A DNA stretch of 64,000 nt from positions 33,024,283-33,088,282 of the forward strand of contig CM020619.1 in the NCBI GenBank assembly GCA_009829735.1, written 5' to 3'. A model generated the notes under the pieces. The model saw only the letters and a program-made list of their open reading frames with translations, had not been told where the DNA came from and ran no database searches. Numbering within the stretch: the first letter of the stretch is position 1; each line of letters starts with the position of its first letter. Source of the DNA: Pyropia yezoensis (taxonomy: Eukaryota > Rhodophyta > Bangiophyceae > Bangiales > Bangiaceae). The position numbers were made by a program, and so were the translations under genes. Shown here one piece after another: positions 10,905 through 22,581 of this stretch.

Positions 10905-12689
10905 ATGGACAAGCCCGCGGCGGCGGCGGCGGCGGCTCCCGCCAGCCGGCGGTGGGTGCCCTACGAGCACTACCGGGCGGCCACGCGGCCGCTGGTCGCC
11001 GCCCGCGCCGCGGCGCTCCGCCCCTTCGCCAAGCGCTACTGGCCGCTGCCAGCGGTCAACCCGCTGGGCGTCACGGTCGGCGAGGCGCTCGTTGGCGTTG
11101 GCCTCCTCGCCGCCACCACCGCCTCGGCCATCCTTGTCAAGGACGACCGGGAGGGGTCGGGCTCGGTGGCTGCCATTGCCGTGCTGGCCGTGTACTCGCT
11201 CGCGACGCGGCACCTCAACCCCGCGACGCTGCTGTTTGGGATGCCCTACGAGCGCGCCCTCCGGTGGCACTTTAACGTGGGGTGTGTCGCGTTGGTGCTG
11301 AGTCTGGTCCACGCGGGCGCCTGCATGGCGCGTGTCGGGTGGCGCTGGGCGGATGCGGTCGGGGAGGATGCGCTGCACACGTCGGGGCTGGTGCTGCTCG
11401 TGTTGATGGGCAGCATGGCCGTATCCTCCAACCGCTTTCTTCGGCGCTGGTGGTACTCCCTATGGCTGGCCGTCCACATCGTCCTCGCCGTCGCCACGGG
11501 GATTGCGGGCGCCGTCCACGGGGCCGCCGCCGTCACCGGTGGCCTGGCCATCGTCGTCATTGACCGAGCCGTCCTGGGCGTTGCGTACGAGGCGCTCTTC
11601 CGGTACCGGGCCGTCACTGCCGAGGCGGTCATCACCGCCCTGCCGGCGGGCGTTGTGCGCATCTCCTTTCCGCGCTCCAAGGCGTTCCGCTTTCGGGGCG
11701 GCCAGTGGGTCCTCCTCAACATCCCGGCCGTGTCGCGGGCGGGCGTCCATCCCTTTTCCCTTTCATCGGCCCCGCGGGATGAGGTCGTCACCATCCACGT
11801 GCGGGCGCTCGGCGACTGGACGCGGGCGCTCGCGGCGGCGGCGGCTGCGGCGGGCCCCGGCGGCCTGCGGACGCGCGTCTGGATGCAAGGCCCGTACGGC
11901 AGCAACGCGGTCGACGTTTCGGGCGACCGCTACGCGGCGGTCGTGCTCATCTCGGGGGGGATTGGCGTCACGCCCCTCCAGTCCACCTACCTGGAGCTGG
12001 TGAGCGCCGCGTCCCGCGGGCGCCGCCTGACCAAGGTCCTCTTCCTCTGGTCGGTGCGGGAGGTGGCGATGATTGGGGCGGTGTACCCGGGGATGAGTGG
12101 GCACTCTGCTGCCGACGTTTCCGCCCCTCCGCTGCCAGCATCCTTCCAGCCTGACCTGGTTGTGGGGGCTACAGCCGTCCTCGACGCGGAGCCCGCGGTG
12201 GACGTGGAGAAGGCCGTCCAAGTGGCTGCCTCTGACGTCTCGTCAGACGTGCCCGCCGACGGGGATGAGGCTGCTGTGGCTGTGGACGGGCACGCGTCCA
12301 GCGCTGCGGGGACAGCGGCGGGCACCGCCACTAACCCGGCTGCGCCAACCACCCCGCCCGCCGCCGGTAGTGGTGGCGTGGAGGAGGGGGTTTTCGAGCT
12401 TGCCTTTCACCTGACCCGGCCCGCCACGCCCGACGCGGTGCGCACGGGCACGCTCGACGGCGAGGCGGGGGCGCTTGAAGCGGCCACCCTGTCCGTTGGC
12501 CGCCTCGACCCCGACGCGGTGATGGCGCGGATGGCGGCGGTGGCGACCGCCGCGGGCCTCCCGCGCGTCGCCGTCCTCACGTGCGGCCCCGAGCCGCTGA
12601 CGGCGGCGGTGCGGGCCGCCGCCGTCCGGGCGGGGCGAACGACACCAGGGGTGGCGTTTGACGTGCACATTGAGCACTTTGCGTGGTGA
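10905..12689 (+). CDS. NADPH oxidase / ferric reductase-like flavocytochrome
   Basis: A 594-residue single-exon protein that moves electrons from NAD(P)H through FAD and two b-type hemes across a membrane, reducing oxygen or ferric iron. Residues about 55-235 form a ferric-reductase transmembrane domain with two His pairs, His122/His136 and His191/His205, each pair 14 residues apart as expected for stacked heme ligands. The FAD motif HPFSLSSAP is at 282-290. The NAD(P)H-binding GGIGVTPL is at 351-358, and the terminal nucleotide-site CGPEPL is near the C-terminus. An acidic Ala-rich insert lies between these last two elements. There are no EF-hands, so it is not a plant RBOH-type calcium-regulated oxidase. 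The start is the ATG before MDKPAAA, the first in frame after a C-rich leader. NOX versus FRE/FRO function cannot be settled from the sequence. Confidence 0.9.
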   Translation: MDKPAAAAAAAPASRRWVPYEHYRAATRPLVAARAAALRPFAKRYWPLPAVNPLGVTVGEALVGVGLLAATTASAILVKDDREGSGSVAAIAVLAVYSLATRHLNPATLLFGMPYERALRWHFNVGCVALVLSLVHAGACMARVGWRWADAVGEDALHTSGLVLLVLMGSMAVSSNRFLRRWWYSLWLAVHIVLAVATGIAGAVHGAAAVTGGLAIVVIDRAVLGVAYEALFRYRAVTAEAVITALPAGVVRISFPRSKAFRFRGGQWVLLNIPAVSRAGVHPFSLSSAPRDEVVTIHVRALGDWTRALAAAAAAAGPGGLRTRVWMQGPYGSNAVDVSGDRYAAVVLISGGIGVTPLQSTYLELVSAASRGRRLTKVLFLWSVREVAMIGAVYPGMSGHSAADVSAPPLPASFQPDLVVGATAVLDAEPAVDVEKAVQVAASDVSSDVPADGDEAAVAVDGHASSAAGTAAGTATNPAAPTTPPAAGSGGVEEGVFELAFHLTRPATPDAVRTGTLDGEAGALEAATLSVGRLDPDAVMARMAAVATAAGLPRVAVLTCGPEPLTAAVRAAAVRAGRTTPGVAFDVHIEHFAW

Positions 12690-14535
12690 GCGCCTGGGGA
12701 ACAACGTGCCGTTCCTTAAAGACTCCCAAGGGATATGAGTATATTTGGTGTCTGGCCAGCTGTCGCGCGGGTGGCGGTACCAAACTTTCAGCGGGGGCCG
12801 ACCAGACCTCTTCTTGCCACGCATCCCTCCCGGACGGCCACTGCCAGTGTCGCCGCTGTCCTTTCCCCCTCGACGGCGCCACGGCGGATCGGGGGGCTAA
12901 GCGACATCGACGGTGGTACATGCGCCGCCGCCCGGCGCTCTGCTCGTGTCGGTCGGCGGCCTACTTAGAGGCGTCGGGCACGCGGGCGGGCAGTGGACAG
13001 GAGCGTCCCCCTTCCCCCCCCGCCCCCTCACGACCCCTTCCGCTCACGCCCCTCGAGGCACCCGCGGCGCATTGAAGCGGCAAGGGTGCACAGATCAGAG
13101 CGCAGGGGCAGTTCCTCTCAATGCACGCATCATATCTATTTAACGTCTCTTGGGCTTCAAAAGCACCTCAAAAGGTCTGACACCGTCCAGTTCAATCTTG
13201 CTACAGTCTCTCTCCAATGCAAGACACCCTTTACGACGTCCGTAAGCCACGAAATACCAAATATGTATGGATACGCCCGCTGATTGGACAACGAACTCGA
13301 TCGAGAGCCGACACCTGCGATGATCGTACCATGCAGGACGGTCGTCCTGCTTTGGTTCTCAGACACCGTGGCCAAGAAAGCATGTGATGAGAATGGAGAA
13401 AGACTGTACAGTAAATGCGAGGACAAATCAGGGGGCGTCTGCAACGGAATCGAAAAGTCAAACTTTTAAAGTACCGCGTTGCACGGTGGCCAGTCGGTTT
13501 CGCTGCCGCTGCCAAGCGTCGCGGGCTCAGCTACGAGCACGGTGGTGGGCACTCTCACCGGTGCGCGCAGCGGCTGCGGGGAAGAGCGGTACAGTGGGAC
13601 GGTGTGAGAGAGGGGCGCACTCACCATGCGCGCATCCCTCACGGGCGTCCCGCTGCGCGCGCTACGAGCGCATGAGGCTCTCTGGGCTTTTCCTCCTCCC
13701 GTACCAGCCCATCTACCGTTCCCAGCCATCGCTTTCGAACTGGACCAGCATCGCTACCCTACCAAGCCCGCCTACCACGTCGACGCGGTCCACCCCCGCC
13801 CCCGTCGTTGGCCGTCCCCTCACCCCCGCCGCCGCAGGAGCGCCACAGCTGCACGCGCGCCAAGCCGCCGCCGCTGCCGCGGCCGCCGCGTTCCCCGTCA
13901 CCGCTGTGCGCCCCGGACACCGCCGCGGGCACCCCTTCGAACAACGCCCCGCGGGGGCTGGCCGCAGGCCCGCCACGGAGCAGCCGCAGACGACGGCGGG
14001 GGAAAGGTGTGGGGCCGGTTGGCGAGGGGGTACGCAGCCGCCATAGGCGGACCGTAGCGTTTTTTTTGTTGTTTTCTTTCTTGCCCGCCGTGCGTCGCTG
14101 GGTGTGTCGGCCGCGGGGGGGGAGGAGGGGGGGAGAGGGGGCGGAGAGGGGTTCGGGGGTGAACGGACCGCGCGGCGGTCTGTTTGCCTGTCGGGCCGTT
14201 GTCACTCCCTCCCTCCCTCCCCGCTGCCTATCCCGCTGACGCCACGGGTGGGTCGGGTGGCACGAGCAGCGGGGGCGTTATTGTCCGCCCGCCGCGGCGG
14301 CGGCGGCGGGTAGCGGCCACGACGACGGGCGGGTAGCGGCGCCACTAGCGGGTTGCCGTGGCGGGCGGCGGCCAGCGGCGCCACTGGCGGCACCCCGTGG
14401 GGTGGGTGTCATTGCCACGTCGTCGCCAGCTGAAAGGCCCCCCCCCCCCCCCCCACCTGCCGTCGTCCCTGATGGCGGCAGAGGCGGCGGCGGTGGCGGC
14501 AGCGGCGGCGGCGGCGCCGCCACCGCCGCGGTGTT
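12690..14535. other. Intergenic, with a lower-GC island
   Basis: Begins with the 3' flank of the NOX-like gene. Roughly 13060-13480 is a lower-GC island containing ACTGTACAGT at 13403-13412. No domain-bearing open frame is present. A short frame near 13671-14046 starts MRLSGLFLLP but becomes Ala/Pro-rich and cannot be assigned. Confidence 0.5.
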
Positions 14536-14679
14536 GTGCGTGTGGCGGCCGGCAGGGGGCGGCGGCCCCCCGGCGTCGGCTGCGGCGGTGGCCCCCCCCG
14601 TGGGATGCGGCCGCCCTCCACCCACGGGCGTCTCGGCGCACAGCCACCGCCGACGCGGCGGCGGGGGGCTGCGGCGGCA

Positions 14680-14716
<37 letters not shown>

Positions 14717-15567
14717 CGGTGGCGGCGGTGGCGGCGGCGGCAGCGGCGGCAGCGGCAGCAGCAGCGGCGGCGGCGGTACCCCCGCCCCTCCCTCTGCCTG
14801 GCAGCAGCTGCGGCTACCCCCGTGGGCCTCCGCCGCACCGCCGCCCCCTCCACGGGCTGTCGCCGCCGCAGAGGCGGTCGCCGCCGCCGCCGCCGCCGCC
14901 ACCCCGCCGGCGCCCCCCCCCCCCCGCGGCGGCGGCGGCGGCCGCCCCCGGTCACCGCCACCGCCGCCGCCGCCTCTGCGGGCGCCAACCCCGCCCCCCC
15001 CCCCCCACCTGGCGGGTGCTCCCGCCGGCGGCGCTGGTGCGGGCCTGCCTGTCGGCGCTGCTGCTGCTGGCGACGGCCGCCGCCGCCACCGCCCCCGCCG
15101 GCCTACTCGCCGACGTGGCGCGCGCCGCCGCCGCGGCCGCCGCCGCCGCCGACGCGGCCGCCGCGGGCGACCGCGCCGCCTGGGCCGCCGCCGGCTGCGG
15201 GGGTGCCGCCGCGCCGGGGGGGGGGCTGCCGCCGCCGCCCCGGCCGCCGTGGGGGCTCCCTCTCCTCCCCCGCCTCCCCCTCCCTCGGCCGCTGGCGGTG
15301 GCACGTGCCCGCCGCGCCGCCACCGCGTGCGCGGCGGCCGCCGCGGGCGGGTGGCCGGCGCCGCCGGTGCCGCGGTGGCGGGCGGCGGCGGCGGGGCTGT
15401 CGGCGGCGGCGGCGGGGCGCGCCGCCGGCCGGGCGGTGGACGCGGCGGTGGGGGCGGTCGGGTGGGGCGTGCGGCTGGCGGTGGGCGGGTGGGCGCTCGC
15501 GGCGTTGGCGGTGGTGGTGGTGGCGGCGGGGGGTGGCGGCGCGTGGGGGGGCAAGGGGAGGGGATGA
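14536..15567 (+). CDS. Doubtful Ala-rich membrane protein fragment
   Basis: The upstream part is repeat-derived poly-Ala/Gly. From about 15020 the frame becomes more protein-like: VRACLSALLLLATAAAA (hydrophobic helix), an Ala-rich amphipathic stretch, then a second hydrophobic segment GWALAALAVVVVAAGGG just before the stop. The mix of two membrane-like helices and Ala-rich linkers resembles other genes here, but no family is recognisable and no start codon is convincing. It could be an exon of a larger gene or a by-product of the (GGC)n tract. Confidence 0.25.
14684..14765. repeat. (GGC)n tract with GGT and AGC interruptions
   Basis: Imperfect GGC repeat with regularly spaced GGT triplets, ending in an AGC/GGC mix. 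It generates poly-Gly and poly-Ala frames on the plus strand and Pro/Arg/Ala-rich frames on the minus strand. Confidence 0.8.
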
Positions 15568-16959
15568 CGGGGGGGGGAGGGGGGGGGGTCGTCAGCTGGC
15601 GGGTATGGTGCCGCTGAGCGGGGAAGGGGGGCGGCGGGTGGGCGGGGGATGGGGTGTGCGGGCTCACCGTGTGCTTGCGTTTGAGAGGGTAGGGCGGCGG
15701 CGCAGCGGGAGCCAGCTGGGCCCGCCCGCCGTGACCGCGGGGACCTGCAGGGTTAGCAAGAGCAAGGATCCGACGGGAGAGCTTCCTACGAGTCTACGTT
15801 TCGTTTCGACCTATGTATCGCCGCCTCCTTGCAAGAGTGCCGTCGCCGCCGCGGTCGCGACCCCGGGGACGCAACTGCCAGGCGGGAGAGCCGGAAAAAA
15901 AAAAAAAAAGTGCAAAAACGGATGGACAGGTGCGCGGTCACACGCCCACACACGACAAAGACGACGCGCGGGGGTGCTGCCGTACCCTGTAACGGTGCGC
16001 AACCGCGGGGGGCGACCGACGGGCGGCGGCGCGCCGCCGCACGGCACCGCTCGAGACGGCCGGAGGGAGTTGCAGAGACGGGGAGGGAGGGGGCGCCCGC
16101 GGGCCGTGTGCAAAAGCCCCACCGGGTTATACCGCGGTGACGAAAGGGGGGAGAGGGGGGAAGGAGAGGAGCGACCCGCTGGTGGGGCGACATCCCGCCC
16201 CCCCACGGCTCCCCTCACGGGGCACCTACTCCCACGGTGGCGGCCGCCCCGTCATGAGACACGAAACACAGCACACGGCCGACACCGGGAGGGAGCGGGC
16301 AGGGGTGAGAGGAAGGGCGGGAAGGGTTGCAGCGCCCTTCCAGCCCCCTCCACACACAGCAGCGTCAGCACCCCCTACTCCCCCAACCAGTCGAGTCCCC
16401 CGCATCGTCGTGTCGCCCGTGCCGCGCGGGACGGCGGGGCGGCGGCCGCACCGCCAGCATGGCGCCGTAACGCACCGCCGTCGCCGCCACCACCACCACC
16501 GGCCGTCGCCGCCGCTGCCGCCACCGGCCGCCGCGATTGCCGCCACCCACTGCCACCATAGGCGCACCGTCGGGACCACCGGGTCAGGGAGTACGCGCCC
16601 GCCGTGCCGCAGGCGGCAAAGAGGGGGGGGGGGGGGGGGGGGAACGTTGCGAGGGCAGCCCGGCGTGCCACCCCCTCCGCCGTCGCCAGTCGCAAGGCCG
16701 CGCGGGTGTCTCCCCGTCTCTTGCGCGCAGTCGGCCGCGGCAGCTCACCCACTCGCGGCCAAGGCCATGGGTGGTACGCCGCCACCGCCGCAGCGCGCCG
16801 CGAGGGTGGGGGGGCAGGGAGGGGGAAAGGAAGGTGCCCTATTCCTCCGTCGTGGCAACAGGCAGCTGCCCGAGGCCCGTGGGGCAGCCGCACTTCCACG
16901 CCGGCACGACCCCTCTCCCCCCACCCCCCCCCCGCTCCATCTGTTCCTCCCGTGCAAGG
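15568..16959. other. Intergenic, no supported gene
   Basis: GC-rich DNA with a 15-base A run near 15897 and several long G or C runs. The 5' half shows no open frame with protein-like composition. The right part is the 3' flank of the minus-strand DHHC gene. Confidence 0.5.
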
Positions 16960-18645
16960 TCAGCCCTTTCGGAGACGGCGCCCCCCCCAGGACGGGCGCC
17001 AACCGCCCCCCCCCCCACCCCCCGAGCGTGGCTCCATCACTGGCAGGGGCCACAGCCACCAGGTGGGCCCCATGACGTGCCGCCAGTTGGCGGCCGCCCC
17101 CCGGTTGTACGACGGCGCCACAAAGTGGCTGGTCGTATCGTCACACCGGTGGGCCTCGACGGTCGTCCGGTTGCGGCTGATGCACGCCACGTTCCAGCCG
17201 AGGAGCAGGGCCGAGCCGGCGCCAGCGGTCGCCGCCACCACCACCGCCAGCGGTGCGAGGATGGCCAACGCCACGGTGGCGTGGGCAGAGAGGGCCAGCC
17301 CGTCGCTGCCACCAACGCCATTGGCAGCGGCAGCGGCAGTGGCGGCGGCGGCGGCGGCGGCGGCGGCAGAGAGCCCCCGCGGCGGTGGCGGCGGGTGAAG
17401 CGCCGCCGACGGGCCGCCAGCAGCAGCCAGGTGGACAAGGAAGCGGACGGTGAGGCCGAGCGCGTAGGCACACGCGAGGGTGGTGTAGAGGAGGAAGAGG
17501 AAGAAGAGCTTGTGGTTGCGCATCCCCACGCAGCCCCCAATCCACACGCAGTGGTGGTCATAGCGGAGGACTGGGAAAGGGGAAGGAGGCGGGGGGGGGG
17601 GGGGGGGGCAGACGCAACCGGCCGACGCAGCGCAGGGAGGCGGGGCCATGGGAGGGAAAACGGGGCGCCACCAGACAAGACGACCAACAAGGGGGGGGGG
17701 GGCACGCGCCGCGCGCCGGTTAGTCCCCAGCCCGCCACCCGGCCAAGCGGCCACACACGCTCCCACAGGTTCCACGGCCACCGCCGGCAGGGCAAGACCA
17801 CCGAAGCCCCCCTGCACCCACCACCACCCCCCCCCCCCCCCCAAAACGACGGCCGTCCTCCCCCACCCCCACGCCGCACTGCGCAGCCGCATCGTGTACT
17901 GCGCAGCCGCACCACGCATGAGGCACCCACACCGCCCAAGCCGACCCACCCCACCATTCTCACCCCCTCTCCCACCCCACCCCCACCCCCACCCCCACCC
18001 CCACCCTCATCCCCCTCCCCCCACGGCCAACATACTACACCGCCGACACGTGCGGCAGTGGTGCACCCGCGGCGGCTTGGGCGCGTCCCCACACAGGCTG
18101 CACACCTTCCATGCCGGGTCCCCCCCCCCCCCGGGGCACCCGCTCCGGTAGCCCCGCCGCCCCCCCCCCCCCCTTTTCCAGGTCGTACCCCCCCCCCCTC
18201 CCCCTTCAGCCGCCGCCGCCGCGGCGCCGGCGGGGGCGTCAATCAGGTCGGGGCGGTCGGTCGCCCAGTGCTCCCCCCCCCCCGGGTCACTCCGCCAGAC
18301 GGCGGCGTAGCTGGCCAGCAGCATCCCCACCAGCGCCCCAAACGTCACGCCATGCACCACACCGTTGCCGCCGCCGCCGCCGCTGCTGCCGCCCCCTGCC
18401 GCCGCCGCTGCCGCGGCGGCGGCAGCAGCCGCGGCGGCCACCGGGTCCACCGGGTCCACCGCCAAGAGGGTGAGCGTCACCCCCGCAACGAGGGCCACCA
18501 GCGCCGTTACCGCCGCCGCAAACGCCACCGCCTCCCCGCGGGGCACCCCACCCGGGTGGGAGGACGCCGCGCCCGTCCCACCGCCGCCGACGCCGCCGAC
18601 GCTGCCGCCGCCGCCGCCGCCGCCAGTCGTAGCGCCGCTGCCCAT
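16960..18645 (-). CDS. DHHC-type protein S-acyltransferase (palmitoyltransferase)
   Basis: Two exons on the minus strand, 18645-18036 and 17570-16960, give 406 residues. The intron has a GTATGT donor and a CCCAG acceptor, and the codon it splits rebuilds the zinc finger. Exon 1 holds two membrane segments and the first Cys/His ligands (CSLCGDAPKPPRVHHCRTC). Exon 2 continues with LRYDHHCVWIGGCVGMRNH, including the catalytic DHHC Cys. Family hallmarks follow: two more membrane segments, the TTxE motif (RTTVE) and the PaCCT-like element YNRGAAANW. Four membrane helices with a cytosolic DHHC loop is the standard topology. The enzyme attaches fatty acids to Cys of client proteins at Golgi or plasma membranes. 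The start MGSGATT was chosen because upstream frames are repeat-derived. The C-terminal tail is Gly-rich. Confidence 0.9.
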
Positions 18646-18671
18646 GGCCGCCGCAACGGGTGTGGATGGAT

Positions 18672-18702
<31 letters not shown>

Positions 18703-19495
18703 AAGGCAGGCGACGGCGGCGGCGGCGGCGGTGGCGGTGGCGGCACGTCGAGGGGCAAGGGGGGGGAAGAGCGACGGGGGGGGGGGGGGGGGGAGTTGAG
18801 GGGGACCACCGGGTGACGGGCACGCCGCCGCCACGCAGCGTCTCGGGCGGAGGTGCCCAAAAAGCAGCCCCCGCGCCCCCGCGCCCCACGACAACGCCCC
18901 ACCGACAGGGGCGCCGACGCAGCTCCCACCCACCGCCAACCCCCCCCCCCCCCCCCCCCGCTAAACGAAAAAACAGGACTGTGTCAGAAAAAAAAAAAAA
19001 AAACACACACACGTGACGGCCGCGCACCGCACCGCCTGCCCGGTGGGGGAGCGCTCGGAAGGGCAGGGGGGTGGGCGGAGCGGGGAGGATAGGGGGAGAG
19101 CGGGGTTGAAAGACAACAAGCCGGGGCAAGGGAGGGGGGGGTGGGGGGCAGGCAGACAGGGGAGGGGGAGAGAGAGGAGGGGGGCGCCAACGACGGCGAG
19201 CGGCGGCCGCCGCCCACAGCCGCCGGCCGTTGGCGGCGCCCGCCGCGGGCGGCGCTGCCACCGGCGGGGTCGTGGGCGGCGCGCCCCCCCCCCCGACCCC
19301 CGCCGCCGCTGCCGCCGCCGCCGCCGCCGACACCCGTGGCAGGGGTGTGTGTGCGGGGAGGGCGCGGGCTGGGGGGGGGGGGGGATGGCCGTGGGGACGA
19401 CGCTGGTGGCTGCGGCTCGCCACCGCGGGCGGGTGGGTCGAGGAGCGCGCACGAGCGCGTGGGGGCGGGCAGGGGTGTGGGGGGGGGGGGGGGGG

Positions 19496-19646
19496 GTCGT
19501 CTGGTGTGGGGGGGGGGGTGGGGGTCGTCTGGTGTGGGGGGGGGGGGTGGGGGTCGTCTGGTGTGGGGGGGGGGGGTGGGGGTCGTCTGGTGTGGGGGGG
19601 GGGGGTGGGGGTCGTCTGGTGTGGGGGGGGGGGGTGGGGGTCGTCC
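19496..19646. repeat. 29-bp G-rich minisatellite, about five copies
   Basis: GTCGTCTGGTGTG followed by a G run and GTGGGG recurs at 19496, 19524, 19553, 19582, 19611 and, partially, 19640. The period is 29 bp (28 once), and units differ only in G-run length. Each plus-strand unit contains long G blocks and could form G-quadruplexes. Confidence 0.95.
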
Positions 19647-19799
19647 CTCTCTTTTTCTCACCCGTCGCGTCTGTGGTGGCGCACCTTGGGGACACCCTCT
19701 GCGCGGGTGGGCGGTGGCTGACGAGGCAGACGATGGCGGGGATTCCAATCCAAGGGCGGGGCGTGGACCCTCGCCGCCCCAATTCGCCTGTACATACAT

Positions 19800-19875
19800 G
19801 CGTTTGTATTGTTCGTACAGTACACACAGTACATACAGTACATGTACACGCAGTACAGTTTGTACAGGGACGTTG
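19800..19875. repeat. GTAC/ACAGTAC word cluster
   Basis: Short words CGTACAGTAC, ACAGTACATAC, GTACATGTAC and CAGTACAG follow one another for about 75 bases in a locally AT-richer patch. The same ACTGTACAGT-like word occurs in other intergenic spots (10153, 13403, 32153, 51668, 52709). Confidence 0.7.
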
Positions 19876-20475
19876 AAAGTGGGACCGGGTAACGTGTCGA
19901 GAGGGACCTGACCAAGAAGGGGCTGCGTTGCTCTTCTCGCCTGCTTCATGACCACGACCGCAAGGGGCACCTCTTCGAGAAAAAAATGGTACCTCGCCGA
20001 CCTCGTCGGGGGGTGGCGGGTGGGGAAACTTGTTCCCGCATCCAATGCTTCCCGTGTTCCACATTGCGCTTGGCACTGCGCCTGTCGCTGCCGGCCGCCC
20101 CGCCGGTGCGGTTTCCTTCGAGGGGGGGCGGGGAGAGGTGGCACGGCGGGTGCGTCAGCGGCCGTCGACGGGGCCCAATCTGTGCAGCGCGACAGCGGCG
20201 TCGTCCTGCCCAGCGCAACCTGTCGCCGCTGCCGCTGTGCCATCGAGGCGGCCGCTTTCATCGTCGCACCGCCGGCGGCCGCGCACACAGGGGATGGTTG
20301 GCGGTCGGGGGGGGGGTGGTCGCGAGCCCCCCCCCCCCCCCGAGCCCAACCGCTCACCAAAACAAGCTACACGTAGGTACCGTACAACCAAAAAAAAAGC
20401 AGCTCCTTGTGTGACTGTGGTCGGCGGCGACGGACAACCTGATGAGCCTTGGCTTCCTCCTTGTCCCCCACCCTC

Positions 20476-22542
20476 TTACAAGAACCCCATCGTGCGCTTG
20501 TACGCCACCTCCTCCCCCCACCCCAGCCGGTCCGCCGTCCACACCCCGCTGCTCTTCCGCACCCGGTACCGCTTCTTGGGCGGCTGCCCCGCAAAGACCG
20601 CCTCGAGGTCCACGCTCCGCCCGCCCCCGCCCCCACCCCCACCCCCGCTGCCGTCCGCGCGGGGCGGGGGAAACACCAGGTCGGGGTCCCCCGTACCCTG
20701 CGCGACGAGCGCCGCGGCGAGCGCAGGCGGCCGCGCCCACGAGGGGATCCGCTTGGCCCGCCGGGCCGCGACCGCCTCGTCGGCGGAATCCTCCTCAGAC
20801 GTGGCCAGCTCGTTGCGCTCTGCAGACAGCTCGTACGAAGTGTAGGGGGGGGTGCCGGTGGGGGGGGGGGGGGGGGGGGGGGGGGGGTCCGCGGTGCAAC
20901 GGGGACCACCCCCTTGGCCGCCACCGCCGCCGGGACAGCCGCCGCCCGTGTCGACGCGGCGGCCGCCGCCGCTGCCGCCGCCCGCGTTGCGGTCGCGGCG
21001 GCGGCGGCCGCGCGGCCGGCCGGCGGCGGCCGTGGCACCCCCGCCGCCGTCCGCGGCGCGGCCGCCGCCCGCGACGCGGCCGCCGCCGCCCGGGGCGCCG
21101 CCCGGGGCGCCGCCGCCCGAGCCGCCGCTGCCGCCGCCGCCGCGGCGGGTCGGCCAGGCACACCCACCCCCCTGCCGGTGGCAACCCCCCCCCCCCCACG
21201 CCCCCACCGCGCTCCCGCGTCGGCCGCGTCGCCGCCGCCGGCGCCGCCGCCACCGCCGCGGCAGCGGCAGCGGCAGCAGCGGCCGCCGCCGCCTCTCGGC
21301 GTGCCGCAACGGCCGCCCGGCGGGCGGCGGCCGCCCGGGCGACGCGGCGGACCTCGGCGGCCCGGCGGGCGGCGGCGGCCGCGTCGCGGGCGGCGGCAGC
21401 CGCCGCGACGGCGGTCGGGGAGGGCTTGGGCGGGGGGGGCGCCGCCGCCGCGGGGCCGGCGCCCCCCACCCGCAGGGCGGGGGGCAGGAAGGAGGTGAGC
21501 GTCGTGACCAGGTTGGCCAGGGGGGTCGTTGGCGCGGGGGGGCCGCCGCAGGGGGGGCTGGGGGGGGGGAGGAGGGGGGGGGGGGGGGAGGGGGGGGGGG
21601 GGTTGAGCGGCGGTGGCCGCCGCAGAGGACGCGGGGGGGGACGGCCGGAGCCCCTGCCGGAGCTCCTTCTGCTCGGCGCCGTCGGTGGGGGACGAGGCGG
21701 GGGTAGAGGCGGCGGCGGCGGTGGGGGGGGGGGGCACCACCCCCGCCGGCGGGGCGGTGGCCACCCCCACAGGGGCGACGGCCGCCGCCGCCGGCGTGCC
21801 CGCCATTGCCACCGCCACCGCCGTCGTGGCCGCAGCGGCGGCGGGGGGGCGGGGGGACGTGGCGGCCGCCGCCGCGGCGGCCGCTGCCGAGGTGCTTGCC
21901 GCCACCCCGCCGGGGGGGGGAGGGCTCAACGCCAGCCGCGGCGGCCGCGGCGCCCGGCCGGTGGGGGCGGCGGCCGCCGCGGCGGCAGCGTCCGTGATGG
22001 CAGCGGCGACGGCGGCGGTCGGTGAAGGCGGCAGCGGCGGCACCGCCGCCGCCGCCGCCGCAGCCGCCGCCGCCGCGGTAGCCGCAACAGCGGTACGGGC
22101 GCCCGCCGCCGCGGCGGCGCAGCCGCCGTCTGCAGGGGCGGCGGCCGACTGGCCGGCCCCGTCGACGGGCCGCCACCCTACCCTCGCCGACGGCACGTCA
22201 GGGGCGGCAGCAGGAGCAGTGGGCGCGGGCGCGGAAGCACCGCCGGCGGCGGCAGCCACCGCCGCCGCACCCCCGCACGCGGCAGTGCCCGTGACGGCAG
22301 CAGCGGCGGCGGCGGCGGCGGCAACGTCCGCGCGCCCCGTCACCACCACCACCCCCGCCGGCCGGCCGGCCGCCGTGGCGGGGGTGACCGTCGTGGCAGC
22401 AGCCGCCGACGCTGCTGCCGCCGCCGCCGATTCCGCCGCCGCCGATGCCGCCGCCGCCGCCGCCACCGCCGCCGCCGCAGGGGCGCACGGCCGCGGCGCG
22501 CGGGCGGCGGCGGGCCGCGGGCGCTTGCGCGCCGTCCCCCCC

Positions 22543-22581
<39 letters not shown>

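Larger units (their letters stand above)
18646..20475. other. Intergenic with minisatellite and GTAC-rich cluster
   Basis: Separates two minus-strand genes. It holds a 29-bp G-rich minisatellite (19496-19646), a cluster of GTACAGT/GTACATAC words (19800-19875) and long homopolymers. Open frames through it encode only Pro/Thr repeats. No gene is supported. Confidence 0.6.

Noticed and set aside
13060..13480. Lower-GC island as a possible transposon remnant
   Set aside because: No terminal repeats, target duplication or transposase-like frame could be seen.
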